Shown: positions 1 to 11,249, counted from the first letter of the stretch. The stretch is 64,000 bases of DNA from Hymenopus coronatus (GCA_030762935.1 CM060883.1:51029001-51093000); one strand, 5' to 3'. The notes: generated from the sequence alone by a model not told the origin. Numbers and translations: made by a program.

Positions 1-227
1 ATACTTTGAATTTTCTGGGAATAGTTTCTGAAGACCTCTTTATTCTGCCCAACTGGTAAACCGTATAACTGGTAAACCGTCTGAGATGAAACAAAAATAT
101 ACTGCAAGAAATGTAGATCTCGATAAAGCACACAATTTATGTCATATACATTTATTTCCTGGGGTTGCCCGTTTTCAAGATAGTTATTCCTTGTTATTGG
201 TTTCAATTTTAAAATAGGTACTTTTAA

Positions 228-606
228 AATAAGAACTGAAGCTTTCCTGGCGACGTGTTAATTCAAAATCTTCTCGGGCTTCTAGCCAGGTAAAAACTTG
301 GCTTGACACCAACGTTTCGAAGAAGTGCATCTTCCTCGTCTTCAGGGTGAACTGATGGTTTGAGCTTGCGGAGACTGGTATTTATAAGAGCTGGGATGAA
401 GCTAACATCTGATTGGTTCGCGAGATATTATGGCCTGGTATTTAAGATGACTGAGACAATGTTAGCTTCATCCCAGCTCTTATAAATACCAGTCTCCGCA
501 AGCTCAAACCATCAGTTCACCCTGAAGACGAGGAAGATGCACTTCTTCGAAACGTTGGTGTCAAGCCAAGTTTTTACCTGGCTAGAAGCCCGAAAAGATT
601 TTGAAT
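228..606. mobile_element. Penelope-like (PLE) derived palindromic insertion with target-site duplication
   Basis: A 379-bp insertion flanked by a perfect 13-bp direct repeat, TAGGTACTTTTAA, at 215-227 and 607-619. It holds a short leader (228-258) and a long inverted repeat. The sequence reading CTGAAGACGAGG, then CTTCTTCGAAACGTTGG, then a stretch that translates as SSQVFTWLEARKDFE, resembles what I recall from ends of arthropod Penelope-like elements; that assignment is from memory, not from a search. Inverted terminal pLTR copies and variable-length duplications are known for this group. No reverse transcriptase or GIY-YIG domain is present here, so this is a terminal-only derivative. Confidence 0.65.
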
Positions 607-608
607 TA
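259..608. repeat. 150-bp inverted repeat with 50-bp loop
   Basis: The left arm is 259-408 and the right arm 459-608, with a 50-base spacer at 409-458. Aligned by eye, the arms match at 149 of 150 positions; the one mismatch lies near base 273. The outer end of the right arm overlaps the first two bases of the flanking target duplication. Such identity means either a very recent insertion or homogenisation of the two arms. Confidence 0.95.
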
Positions 609-954
609 GGTACTTTTAACTTTTCTCAAAAGGGAACTGGTCAACTCATCGTCATGCAAAGAAATGAATTTCAATCCCACTGCAACAACTTTTTGAAACA
701 TTTGACTGTAGGTTTAGCCTAGTGCGTTCCCTTATTTCCCTTCTACTTATAAGGAACTAAGTAATCAGACCGTTGCTGCTAATGTTTCTCTCGATTAGCA
801 TGAAGTAGATAGAAGAATAAGCTTATTAAAATATCTTGTTACAGAGATGTAGAGAAAATCATGTGAATGGAGCACATTAGATTCTTCTATTTGCACTAAA
901 GTTTGGCAGACGGTGATTACAATAAACGATCCGCCACCACAGGTAATGCAGGGA

Positions 955-1545
955 GTTCGGAGTAGTGTGCGTGTGCGTGTGCGTGTGCGTGTGCGTCTGT
1001 GCACAGCATAGCTCAAAAAACGAAAAGACGGTTAAATACCAAGCTTGGTATTTAAGTTTGGTATCTTCCAAGTATGTGACAAGGAAAACATTTAAAAAAT
1101 GTTGGTTTTCTTAAAAATGGCTATCGATTTTGATTAAATTTTCTTATATTTAAGATATTTACTTGACAAATAAAATGTATATCTTGAATTTTCTGGGAAT
1201 AGACTCTGAAGACCTCTTTATTCTGGACGAATTTTTCCGAATTTTGGTTAACTGCTAAACCGGAAGAGAGAGAAAAAAGTGTCCGGTTTTCTTTTGTTCT
1301 ACTCCTAGCCAAGCAAATAAGCGATTTGTAATGACAATCACATAACGACAGCTTTTAAAACATTTGATTATCTGTTTAGCATAGCGCAGTCCTTTAGTTC
1401 CTTTCTACTTACAAGGAACTAAGTAATAAGAACATTCTGCTAATGATTATCTCGATTAACATGGTGTAGAAAGAAGAATAATCTTTTGTAAGAAATTTTT
1501 AGAACAGCTAGGGAAAGCCATGTGAGTGTAACACATCAGATTTTT
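955..1545 (+). repeat. R800 copy 2, left-truncated
   Basis: It begins in the internal microsatellite, here (GTGTGC)n at about 965-1000, followed by the GCATAGCTCAAAAAACG block, the ATACCAAGCTTGGTAT hairpin, the TTGAATTTTCTGGGAATAG block and the right end GTGTAACACATCAGATTTTT. The hairpin-bearing left end is missing. About 70 unrelated bases separate it from copy 1. Confidence 0.85.
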
Positions 1546-1624
1546 ATTGTTCCACTATCTAAGATAATATTGGAGGCTTTGCATTCGAAGCAACTCGTCT
1601 GTAGGCTCTTTACATGAATTTAAA

Positions 1625-1775
1625 TATTTTTATTTGCATACATTCACTCTCGCATACATACTAACAACCTCTGTGGGGGATAAGGAAAAACTCTGGTTCA
1701 AGAAAAATTCCTCCCCCCAGTCGGGAATCAAACCAGGGACCTCCGGGTGAGACACTACTATTTTATAATGAGATC
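1625..1775 (-). mobile_element. tRNA-derived SINE fragment (SINE-D type)
   Basis: On the minus strand a B-box-like GGTTTGATTCCCGAC is followed by GAGGAATTTTTCTT, TTTTCCTTATCCCC and GAGAGTGAATG. The same blocks occur on the plus strand near 62290-62400, so this is a dispersed family. A tRNA head plus an unrelated body is the standard SINE plan. The copy is partial with no clear target duplication. Confidence 0.55.
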
Positions 1776-2378
1776 AAATACACTGTTTCTGCAGCATTTC
1801 AGAATTCTATGTAATTACTGTTGCTCAGAGGCTTTGAGGAAGGAAAACGTTTATTCTAGTCCACAGGTGTTACTCTGTAATAAAAAGAAAGATGGAAAGA
1901 GAAGAAAATAATGAAGTGCCTTGAAGAGTGTCAATTCAACCGGTACTCAATCAAGAAATTGTCTTTCGTGTTCTCTTTCTCGTGTCTCGGGCGCCGCCGA
2001 AGTTCTACGGTTGAATTTTCTCAGCGTACATTTTGTGTGCCATGTGTTGCAGCTTTTACGAGTTGTTAGAAGTAAAGTAGTCACTGACGTTATCAGATCC
2101 GCAACATAAGACGAGTTTTCAACTTCACGTGGAAATGCTTTGTTCTCCTAGCGAATGCCAGAATGATTGATAACAGCGATAAAGTGCGATTAGTCGCGTA
2201 ACAAAAGCTTACACTGGCAGCAATACACAGAATGAAATTCCTAACACACAGTGACACACGGCTCAACAATAATTTATTCTCTCAACCACGAAACACGTGA
2301 CCAACCTGCAGGTGTGATGTTGACCACCGGTTGCCCATACGTTCCGTGAACGTGAATCAGAATTCACATCTGTGATGG

Positions 2379-2427
<49 letters not shown>

Positions 2428-3111
2428 GTTTCCCTCTCATAAAAAATATACAGTGTGTTAATGAACTATAGCGAAATATTTTCACAGAATATGTAGAATA
2501 CTTAAATAAGTAATTTGAGATAGGAGATTTATGGCGTGCTTATTGAAAGTTCGAAGTAACTGCTTTAAGTTTCTGAAGTGCCAGTATGCCACGTATCGCG
2601 GTACTTCACCTGGAATGAAAAAAAGAATAATAAAAACATTTACTCTATGATAGGAATCAACCTTTGGGATAGCAGCTTCGCGTTATATGCATTAAGCCAC
2701 CAGAGCAGTTGAAAAAAACGCCTCCAGAGTAGACTACATAACTCAAGTACGCAGTTAATGAATGCTCAATGTCGGACTGTCAAGTGATTAGTTCGAGATT
2801 TTACAGATTTTTGCGACATTAAAACTTGAGAACGCTACTAACGAACGAGCTGCTAAAAATCGATTTTCTGTACTCGGGCAGCAGTTTTAAAGACATTCTA
2901 AGCCATTTTTCCAACCTGCTTTGCTTTAACACCGACTTATCAGCACTTGATACCCACACGTTTAACGTAATGTTTATCCGGGGACCATGCATCGCCGATC
3001 TCAAATATACTTATTATCAGTTACGTGCACAATCTCACAAATTATTTCGGTGTAGTTCATTAACACCCTGTATGTATATATCTACACTTAATCATCATAC
3101 GTAAGTTACAA
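1776..3111. other. Intergenic DNA without recognised gene
   Basis: Apart from an AT microsatellite near 2378-2427, I see no supported feature here. Short open frames at 1921-2109 and 2819-3104 have no recognisable domain and overlap each other on opposite strands. Confidence 0.5.
2378..2427. repeat. (TA)n microsatellite
   Basis: About 25 uninterrupted TA dinucleotides. Confidence 0.95.
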
Positions 3112-3450
3112 TGGGCGGCACCGTCGCCTAGGCGTCCCCGATCCCAAGGTCCGCGTGTGGAATTTGTGGTGGACGAAGCGCCGTCTGGGCGGGTTTTCTC
3201 CGGTTTCCCCCGCCTCTCATTCCTTAAATTGCTCGATCATCACCTTTCCTATCTCCATTTTGCTAGCATTTCATAACATCCACATGCCTGACTACGGGCT
3301 GACCACTCGCTCCAGATTCTCCATTCTGTGGTTTCGTGCCGTTGGCTCCCCAACAGGTTTTGAACCCTAGGCATCCGTTTGTAAGTACTAGGGGGGGGGG
3401 GTGTCAGTCCTAAATACGAGGAAGGTAAGCCGACTACGAAATAAAATGTC
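3112..3450 (+). mobile_element. SINE-B copy (tRNA-headed, core GGGCGGGTTTTCTCC)
   Basis: The degraded tRNA-like head (GGGCGGCACCGTCGC, then GATCCCAAG) is followed by the shared core GGCGGGTTTTCTCCGG and then a body ending TTTGTAAGTACTAGGGGG and GGTAAGCCGACTACG. The body matches, in inverted orientation, the minus-strand copies near 46340-46655 and 60575-60885. It differs from SINE-A in its long 3' body. The G-run near 3391-3401 corresponds to the C/G-rich tract of the other copies. Confidence 0.7.
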
Positions 3451-4060
3451 ACACTGCGAAGTGTCAGTTTGCACTCTTAAGTATAGTCTATTCGGATTCG
3501 TTTCGGCCATCGGGTGGGAAAGAGTGGGAAGACAAGTTCCTGCATCAAGCGGCATCCTTTCCCCTTCTACAAGCCCTGACCAAAATAATACGAATGGACG
3601 TAGGTAAGAGGGAACTAGGCACTGAACTGGCGAGAGTATTCTTTCTGTGCACCACGAGGTGAGAGGAAACGTCGATTTCTTAGACATTCGACAGATAGAC
3701 TGAGAACCCTATCAGCAGAGGATCCAACGTCCCCCAAGGGGAGATACTTTATCCCGGCAACCAGCTGAAGGTCGGGGGGAGGTGCTGCGCGTCCCAGAAA
3801 GTATCCTTTTCCCCTGCCACGCCTCACCGAAGCACCACCACTGACACTTTCAACTCTGAAAGAGACCAATGGGTCGAAGGATGAATGAAATAGTAATAGA
3901 ACATAAATGGACAGGAAATTTTGGGGATGAAAGAAACTACTCCAGCATTCGCCTCGGGACATAGGAAAACCCAAGGGTCATATTAGACAGTCTCCTGGGA
4001 TCAAATCAGGGACCTCCCGGATACGAGTCTTACACGTTACCGTTTTCCCAACTCACTCCG
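3451..4060. other. Unassigned repetitive-looking DNA with a SINE-D-like B box
   Basis: The stretch 3975-4050 carries CTGGGATCAAATCAGGGACC, the complement of a tRNA-type B box resembling the minus-strand SINE-D head. The GC-richer part before it (3480-3970) looks like an old interspersed element, but I cannot classify it. The open frame at 3615-3974 has no known domain. Confidence 0.35.
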
Positions 4061-4206
4061 TTTATGCGCTATAGTAAACATCTCAACATTTTGAATGTAG
4101 CAATTCTAACATTGATAACCTTCAATACATTTCCGTTCCTAAGTCGTTATCTATTATAGAACTAGATTCTATTAAAATTACTTTTAGCATAAGTAAAATT
4201 TTATTT

Positions 4207-5047
4207 ATTACTTCCTCTATACGTACTATGTGCATAGTATATAGAGAAGGTATTGTATTGCACCCAAAATTCGATACCGAGATTTCACCGGAAATATATG
4301 TTTTGAGACCCCCTGAATAAAAAAAAACGTTTTAGAAAAATTTCTGTGTGTGTATGTGTGTGTGTGGGGGCAGCATAGCTCAAAAATGAAAAGACCGTTT
4401 CTGAGTTTTGTATCTTACAAGGATGCGACACTAAGATTTTCAAGAAAATCCCCCTACTCCAAACTACCCTTTACATGGAAGAAATTTCGAAAATTTTGAT
4501 TTTCTTAAAAATGGCTCTAACGATTTGGATTAAAATCTCTTATATTTAAGATATTTACTTGCCAAATAAAATGTATATCTTGAATTTTCTGGGAATAGCC
4601 TGTAAAAGCTACTTTATTCTGAATACATTTTACGGAATTTTGCATAAATGCTAAACCGTAAAAGATGGAAAAAACTTGCTAAACAAAAAATGTAGGGAAC
4701 ATTAAAACACACAATTTATGTTATATATTATTTTCGTGGAATTAATATTTTTTTAAATATTTCTTGTTTTTGGTTTCTGCTATAAAAAAACTTATACTTT
4801 TTTCATACATGAATTTGTCAACTACTGTTCATACAAAGGGACTTCAGTGACATGGCAGCAAGCTTTTGACTATCACTGCAACCTATGATACTCCCTTATT
4901 TCGCTTCTACTTACAAGGAAGCAAGTAATAAGACTTACTTCTGCTACTTTTTTCTGATTAACAAGGTAAATAGAAGTATAAGCTTTTTAACAATAATTTG
5001 CTGCAGAGATATAGAGAAAGTCATGTGAATGGTACACATCATATTTT
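4207..5047 (+). repeat. R800 copy 3, nearly full length
   Basis: It starts with the terminal hairpin (ACGTACTATGTGCATAGTATATAGAG), passes through the CCAAAATTCGATACCGAG block and the TG-rich site near 4345-4365, and ends with GTCATGTGAATGGTACACATC. This is one of the more complete plus-strand copies and shows the full order of blocks. Confidence 0.85.
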
Positions 5048-5126
5048 TAGTTTACCAATTAATGTTATGATAATCCACAATAATACTATCAAAACTAGGT
5101 TTCCTTCATTTTACTGTAAGATAAAC

Positions 5127-5200
5127 ATCCGGTGAAATCTCAGTATTGAATTTTTAGGTGAAATACAATAACTTCTCTACCTATTATGTGCATTTACACA
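5127..5200 (-). repeat. R800 fragment (left end only, inverted)
   Basis: CCGGTGAAATCTCAGTATTG, then ATTTTTAGGTGAAATACAAT, then a degraded hairpin. This is the left-terminal 75 bases of R800 in minus orientation. Confidence 0.65.
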
Positions 5201-5597
5201 CGTGCCAGAGGTAGTAAAATACCTATACTGTGTGCGCGCATGTGGGTTTTTGAGTGTTTGGGCGGTTATCTGTTGAGATTAGTCTCAAAATAAGCCTTTA
5301 GGAGTCAATTAACTCATTGATAAAATTCCGTGTCATTCTTTATTTTACATTTAAGGATATATTGGATTTTATTTTCCTATTCATCTTTTTATTTATTTTA
5401 TTCCTAGCCTTGTATTTTGGAAGATCCAGATAATTTCATCCCTCAAACTATTTCAATATAATTAAAAAAATTAAATTCTTCTATAGAGACATAGAACTTA
5501 GAATATTTCCCAAAAATATTCTGCTGGGGATTTTAGGTAGATTTTCACATTTGTTCCTTCCAATTATAATGCCGTTTCGAAGAATAATGAGTAAACA

Positions 5598-6438
5598 ATC
5601 TGATGTGCTCCATTCACCTTCTCAAGATCTCTGTAACAAATTATTGTTAATAAGCTTATTCTTCTATTTAATGCTGAAACATTAGCAGAAATTCTTAGCT
5701 CCTTTATAAGTAGAAGGGAAATAAGGGAATACACTAAGCTAAACCGACAGTCAAATGTTTTAAAATATGGTTGCTATGGCATTGAAATCAGTTTCTTTGA
5801 GTGGCCAAGAGTTGACAAGTTCCCGTATAAGAAAAATTTAAGTACTTTAAAACTGAAATCAATAACAAGGAATATCTCAAACAACCCTAACTTCACGAAA
5901 AAATGTATAGGATATAAATTGTGTGTTTTATCGTGATCTACATTTGTTGTGAAATAAGTTTTTGTCTATCTCTTAGGGTCTACCAGTTATGCAAAATTCA
6001 ATAAAAATCATTCAGAATGAAGAGGTCTTTAGAGGCTATTCCCAGAAAATTCAAGATATACATTTTTATTTGGCATGTAAAAATCTTAAATATATGAGAT
6101 TTTAATCAAAATCGTTAGTCATTTTGAGAAAATCAAAATTTTCGAAACTTTTTCCATGTAAAGGGTAGTTTGGGATGGGGGTTTTTACTTGAAAATCTTC
6201 GTATCGCATCCTTGGAAAATATCAAACTTAAATACCAAGTTTGGTATTTAACGGTCTTTTCGTTTTGGAGCTATGCTGTCCACAGACACACACACGGACC
6301 TTTTTCCAAAAATTATTTTTTGGATTTAGGGGGACCCAAACATGTATTTCCGGTGACATGTCGGTATCGAATTTTTGGGTAGATTACAATATCTTCTCAT
6401 TATACACTATGTACATAGTACGCATAGAGAAAGTAAAA
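5598..6438 (-). repeat. R800 copy 4, full length
   Basis: Inverted copy from ATCTGATGTGCTCC to the terminal hairpin and AGAGAAAGTAAAAC. The internal microsatellite is reduced to CACACACACGG. The open frames at 6170-6543 lie in this repeat and share a peptide with other R800 copies; I do not treat them as genes. Confidence 0.85.
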
Positions 6439-6718
6439 CTAGTGTATTTACATCAACGCTCGAGAAACCGGCCCCAAGTACAGTTTGCTCTTCCGCATAA
6501 GCAGATACAACACATACACAAACATTTAATAATTATAAAATAATGCAAAGGTATGTATGTTTCAGTTTATCTCGTATTTTACATTATATTAGGGTTTGAA
6601 AATGATCTCCTTGTGCTCCAATGCACTTTTGCGCGCGTCCTAACATTAACACACAAGCTCTGCCATATAATTTCTCAAAATATCATTACGAATATTGTCC
6701 TTCAAATATTCCAAAGTT

Positions 6719-7434
6719 TTTACTTCCTCTTCACGTACTATGTATATAGTGTATAGAGAAGGTATTACACTCCACCCAAAAAGTTGATACCGAGATTTCA
6801 AAGGAAATATATGTTTTAAGCTCCCCTGTATCCAAAAAAGCATTTTCACAAAAAGGTCCGTGTGTCTGAACACGACAGCTCAAAAACTAAGAGTCTGTAA
6901 AATACCAAACTTGGTATTTTAGTTTCGTATCTTTACAGGGATGCGACACGAAGATTTTGAGAAAAATCCCCCGACTCCAAACTACCCTTTATATGGAACT
7001 TTTTTCGAAAATTTTCATTTTCTCAAAACTGGCTCTAACGATTTTGATTAAAATCTAGAATATTAAGGATATTTACCTGACAAATAAAATGTATATCTTG
7101 AATTTTCTGGCAATAGCCTTGAAGACTTACTTTATTCTGAATGAATTTTATGGAATTTTGAAAAACGCATGCTTTTCTCATACAGGAATTTATCAACTCG
7201 TGTCCATACAAACAAAGGAACTTCAGTCACATAGCAACCAGCTTTTGACTTCACTTTAACCTATGGCACTCCCTTATTTGTCTTCTACTTACAAGGAAGC
7301 AACTAATAAAGGCTATTTATCCTATTTTTTTCTTAATTAGCATGAAGTAGATAGAATCTTTTAAGTTTTTTAACAATAGCTTGTTGCAGAGATGTAGAGA
7401 AAGTCATGTGAATGGAACATATCAGATTTTTTTT
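6719..7434 (+). repeat. R800 copy 5
   Basis: Plus copy from TTTTTACTTCCTCTTCACG to GAATGGAACATATCAGATTTTT. It lacks part of the middle after TTGAAAAACGCATGC, so it is somewhat shorter than the norm. Together with copy 6 it forms an inverted pair about 240 bases apart. Confidence 0.85.
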
Positions 7435-7675
7435 GGATTAGTCGCCTACACGTTTCACCTTAAGCTGCCCCACAGATAAAAATCGGAACGGGTTCGGTCC
7501 TGCGAATGCGACGGCCACAGTCCTTGACTCACAGTCCTTTCTTCTGTGAATCTTTTATGATTTCAGGAGATTGACTCTCGTCAAGTGGGACAGGTCGCCT
7601 CATCGTCTTGAAAGACAGCATATGTAAGTTCATGTGGAGTCAACTGTGCCCAACGTCCCTCAAAGATTACTGCTT
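7435..7675. other. Spacer between inverted R800 copies
   Basis: The DNA between the two R800 copies is GC-richer than they are and matches no repeat I recognise in the window. Confidence 0.4.
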
Positions 7676-8498
7676 TAAAAAATCTGATGTGTTCCATTCA
7701 CGTGACTTTCTCTACGTTTCTGCAACGAATTATTGTTAAAAAGCTTATGCTTCTATCTACTTCATGCTAATGGAGAAAAAAGTAGCAGAAATAGTCTTAT
7801 TGCTTGCTTCCTTTTAAGTAGAAGCGAAATAAGAGTGTACCATAGGTTAAAGTGATAGTCAAAAGCTGGTTGCTATGTGACTGAAGTTCCTTTGTTTGTA
7901 TGGACAGGAGTTGAGAAATTCCTGTTTGAGAAAAGTGCAAGTTTTTTTAAAGCTGAAACCAAAAACAAGGAATACCTCAAAAAGGACCAACTCCATGAAA
8001 AAATGTATAAAACATAAATCGTGCGTTTTAACGTGCTCAACCTTTTTTGGGTGGTGAGCGTTTGTCCGTCTCTTACGGTTTAGCAGTTATGCAAAATTTC
8101 GTAAAATTCGTCCAGAATAAAGTAGCCTTCTGGGGGGCCATTCATATGTTATTTGTCAGGTAAATATGTTTAATATACCATATTTTAAACAAAATCGTTA
8201 GCCATTTTTAAGAAAATCAAAAACTTCGGAAACAATCTCTATGTAAAGGGTAGTTTAGGTTTGGGAGATTTTTCTCAAAACGTTCGTGTTTTGGTATTTT
8301 ATCGACTTTTCGTTTTTGTTATCGTGTTCACAGACACACGGACACACACACACACGGACCTTTTTCTGAAAATGTTTTCATCGGTTCTGGGGACCCTAAA
8401 ACATATATTTCCGGAGAAATCTCGGTATCGAATTTTTGGGTGCGGTGCAATACCTTCTATATACACTATGCACATAGTAAGTGTAGAGAAAGTAAAAA
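7676..8498 (-). repeat. R800 copy 6, full length
   Basis: Inverted copy starting AAATCTGATGTGTTCCATTC and ending with the hairpin and GTAGAGAAAGTAAAAAC. The microsatellite is (CA)n near 8335-8360. The 151-residue open frame at 8261-8716 starts in this copy and runs into the next block; it is not a supported gene. Confidence 0.85.
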
Positions 8499-8700
8499 CA
8501 TTCCACTTCATTTCGCGTCAATGGAGCGTAACTTCCAACACGCCGGTTCTATGTACTAGCTTAGGGTTTTCACTGTTCTGTACCAAATATCGGCTCCTTC
8601 TCTGGCAGCAAGCCACATGTGTCCTCTTCCGCATTTTAGCTAAAACGGAAATAACACTTTGGCTCACCGCGCTTCTAAAAGCTTTCCTAAGCAGTGATGT
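8499..8700 (-). pseudogene. Unclassified coding-like repeat U1, copy 1
   Basis: Similar by eye to 16540-16790: both share ATTCCACTTCATTT, GTCAA.GGAG, TGTACCAAAT and the stretch read on the minus strand as ATTTGGTACA then GTGAAAAC. In one minus frame this copy reads AAREGADIWYRTVKTLS, against GARDGGDIWYTKVKTVG in the second copy, so the ancestor was probably coding. The frame is broken here. I do not recognise the family. Confidence 0.45.
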
Positions 8701-8919
8701 CACTACCTGTTGTTAAGCCACTCTAAACATCCCATTCAACCATGACCGCACTCACACAAAATACCCTTTTCACTTCACAGAACCACGTGGCGGGCTCTAT
8801 TGTATTTTCTACTTTCTCACTGTTTAATTACTTTCCCTACATAGTACATGGTACGTAGGTAGAAAAAGTATTCCACTCCACCCAAAAATCCCTTACAGAA
8901 ATTTCAGCGCCAACACACA

Positions 8920-9808
8920 TACTAGGTGTGATAACAAAATACCGTTGTTTTCTTTTTTTTTTTTTTTTTTTGATTTCTCGGGCTTTATGCAACCGATTTT
9001 CAAAACCATTTCTTTTATTTTGTAGGCACGCATATTCCTGATATATGTTTGCATCTTCAGCTTTTTAAATACTTATATTCTTGACAGTTAATAGCGTTAT
9101 ACGTGTTTTCGAAGGCTCAGCTAATTTGCATTAAATTTTGCTTGAAAAATGGAGTAAAGTGTTCGAAATGTTGGCCTTGGCTTTTGGCAAATCTACTATG
9201 AGAAAGACAAGGGGTTTTGAGTGGTATCGACGTTTCAAAATGGGTCGAAAATACTGAGGACTACGAGCCCCTGGACGTCGTAACACATCAATTACTAACG
9301 ACAATGAGGAAGATGCGCTGAAATAGTTATGTCGTATGGTTATACAGTCAAACAGGAATACTATCTAGAAGTTCCGTGTTATCTGCATGAAGTAATCCGA
9401 AGAAAACGACAAGAATTTTCACAAACTCACTCATGGGTAGTGCTCCTGCTCATACCTCAACGCTTGTTCACGATGTTTTGGCAAAAACCAGGAACGTTAT
9501 ATTGCCTCAGCCACCTTATTCGCCGGACATGGCTCCCTAAGACTTCTTTCTATTCCCGAGGCTGAAGAGAACACGAAAGGACATCGTTTAGCCACTATTG
9601 GTGAGTTAAAAACAGAATCGCTGAAGTAGCTGAACACAATAAGGAAAAGTGAGTTCCAGAGTTGCTTCCAAAATTGGAAAAACTGCTGGCACAAGTGTAC
9701 TACATGCGAGGGAATTTATTTTGAAGGGCACAGCGGTGATATAGAAGCATAAATAAAGATTGTTTAAGAAAAACACAGATTCCTGTTATTTTTTTGTCAC
9801 ACCTCGTA
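8920..9808 (+). mobile_element. Decayed mariner transposon with TA duplication and terminal inverted repeats
   Basis: It is bounded by TA at 8920-8921 and 9807-9808. Imperfect terminal repeats CTAGGTGTGATAAC (left) and GTCACACCTCG (right) are inverted relatives. Inside, 9160-9245 reads FEMLALAFGKSTMRKTRGFEWYRRFKMG, the N-terminal DNA-binding part of an irritans-type mariner transposase. The region 9505-9720 carries the C-terminal PPYSPDMAP.DFFLFPRLK signature region, with a stop in place of the residue after AP. At 889 bp it is shorter than the usual 1.3 kb, so the middle, including the first catalytic aspartates, is deleted. A T-run lies at 8951-8972. It cannot make transposase. Confidence 0.85.
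9130..9720 (+). pseudogene. Mariner transposase pseudogene
   Basis: The readable part is two blocks: a helix-turn-helix region near 9160-9290 (FEWYRRFKMG, then PGRRNTSITNDNEE in another frame) and the C-terminal D-containing region near 9505-9720 (PPYSPDMAP, then LFPRLKRTRKGHRFATIGELK). Several frameshifts and stops separate them. The product would have been a TA-targeting DDD transposase, as known for mariner. Plus orientation matches the element ends. Confidence 0.75.
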
Positions 9809-10614
9809 TTAGTACCCTTGTATCAAAATAAAAACATTTTTAGAAAAAGGTCCGTGTTTGTTCGTGGTCCATGAATATAATGAAAAGTCGGTAAAACACC
9901 AAGCTATTTAAATTTAGTATCTTCCAAGATGCGACACAGATTTCGAGAAAAATCCCCCCACTCCGAGCTTCACTTTACATGGAACATTTTTTTTAACCTT
10001 TTCATTTTCTCAAAAATGGCTCCAACGATTCTGATTAAAATACTGTATATTAAACATATGACAAAATACATATCTTGAATTTTTTGGGAATAGCCTCTGA
10101 AGTTCTCTTCATTTTGAATGGCTTCTATAACTGATAAACTATAAGAGATAAAAAGTTACAACAGAAAAAATGTAGTCATGTTAAATGAAATGTTACACTA
10201 TTTACACCAGATGCACGACTTGTCTAATTAACCATTTATGAGATACTTCGTGTTATTTAAAAATACTTAAGCTTTTTTTTTTCATATGGGAATCTGTCAA
10301 CTGTCGACCATGCAAAAGAATCGAATTCGATCACATAGCAACCAGCTTTTAAAAGATTTGACCTACGCTTTAGTCTGGCGTATTCCCGTCCTACTTATAA
10401 GGAACTAAATAGTAAGACCGTTTCTACTAGTGTTTACCTTGATTAGTATATAGTACATAGAAGAATACGTTTTTTGAGAATACTCGTAATTTCTTACAGA
10501 GGGGCAGAGAAAATAATGTGAATGGAGCACATCATTTTTTTATATCATCAAATTCATATTGATTAAAATGTCGACTACATTTTTTCTCACTACAGGTTCG
10601 ATTAATATTTGTTG

Positions 10615-11052
10615 ACACAGACTCTGAAGACCTCTTCAGTCTAGATGAGCTTGTATAGCTGGTCAACAGAAAGAAATAGACAAAAACTTGCTACAGAAAA
10701 AATATACAACTCGTTAAAATACATTTCTTTTACAGTTAACCGTTTTCGAGATATTATTTGTTATTGGTTTCAGTTTTACACTATTTAAACTTTTCTCAAA
10801 CGGGAAATCTCCTTTCGTTTCATCTCTAATTTGTTTTACTACTAGGCATGCAAAGAGAACTGGCTTTAAATTGTTTCACATAGCAGCCAGCTTTTAAAAG
10901 TATTCCTTTACATCCCTTTTACTTATAAGACACTAAGTAATAAGATAATTTCTGGTAATGTTTATCTTGATTAGTAAGATATAGATAAAAGAATAATCTT
11001 TGGAAGGATAGCTTGTTTGCAGAACAGACAAGAGTAGTCATGTGAATGGAAC
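10615..11052 (+). repeat. R800 copy 8, left-truncated, first of a tandem pair
   Basis: It starts within the GACTCTGAAGACCTCTTCAG block and ends ATGTGAATGGAACACAGAC, immediately followed by the left end of copy 9. The joint (near 11052) is a direct right-end to left-end junction. Confidence 0.8.
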
Positions 11053-11201
11053 ACAGACTTTTTACTTTCTCTACACGTATTATGTACATAGTGTATAGAG
11101 AAGGTGTTGAAATGCAGCCAAAAATTCGATACCTTTCACTGGAAATACACGTTTGGGTTCGCCTGAATCCTAAAAAAGCATTTCTGGAAAAAGGTCCGCG
11201 C

Positions 11202-11249
<48 letters not shown>

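Larger units (their letters stand above)
1..885 (+). repeat. R800 copy 1, split by a Penelope-derived insertion
   Basis: This is the right part of an R800 copy cut by the window edge. It shows the diagnostic blocks TTGAATTTTCTGGGAATAG, GAAGACCTCTTTATTCTG, the TTATTGGTTTCA block and the right end GTAGAGAAAATCATGTGAATGG. It is interrupted after base 227 by a 379-bp insertion and resumes at 607, with the 13-mer TAGGTACTTTTAA on both sides. R800 was therefore here before the insertion. No conserved coding capacity is evident. Confidence 0.85.
8826..10543 (+). repeat. R800 copy 7, split by a mariner
   Basis: The left end (hairpin and CCACTCCACCCAAAAATCCC) is at 8826-8919; the remainder resumes near 9835 with CATTTTTAGAAAAAGGTCCG and runs to GAATGGAGCACATCA at 10541. 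The interrupting DNA is the mariner described separately. The R800 block order is preserved across the gap. Confidence 0.8.

Noticed and set aside
3615..3974. 119-residue minus-strand frame as a gene
   Set aside because: No domain or codon evidence, and it lies in repetitive-looking DNA between two SINE fragments.
8261..8716. 151-residue open frame as a gene
   Set aside because: It spans an inverted R800 copy and part of block U1, and its translation repeats peptides seen in other R800 copies.
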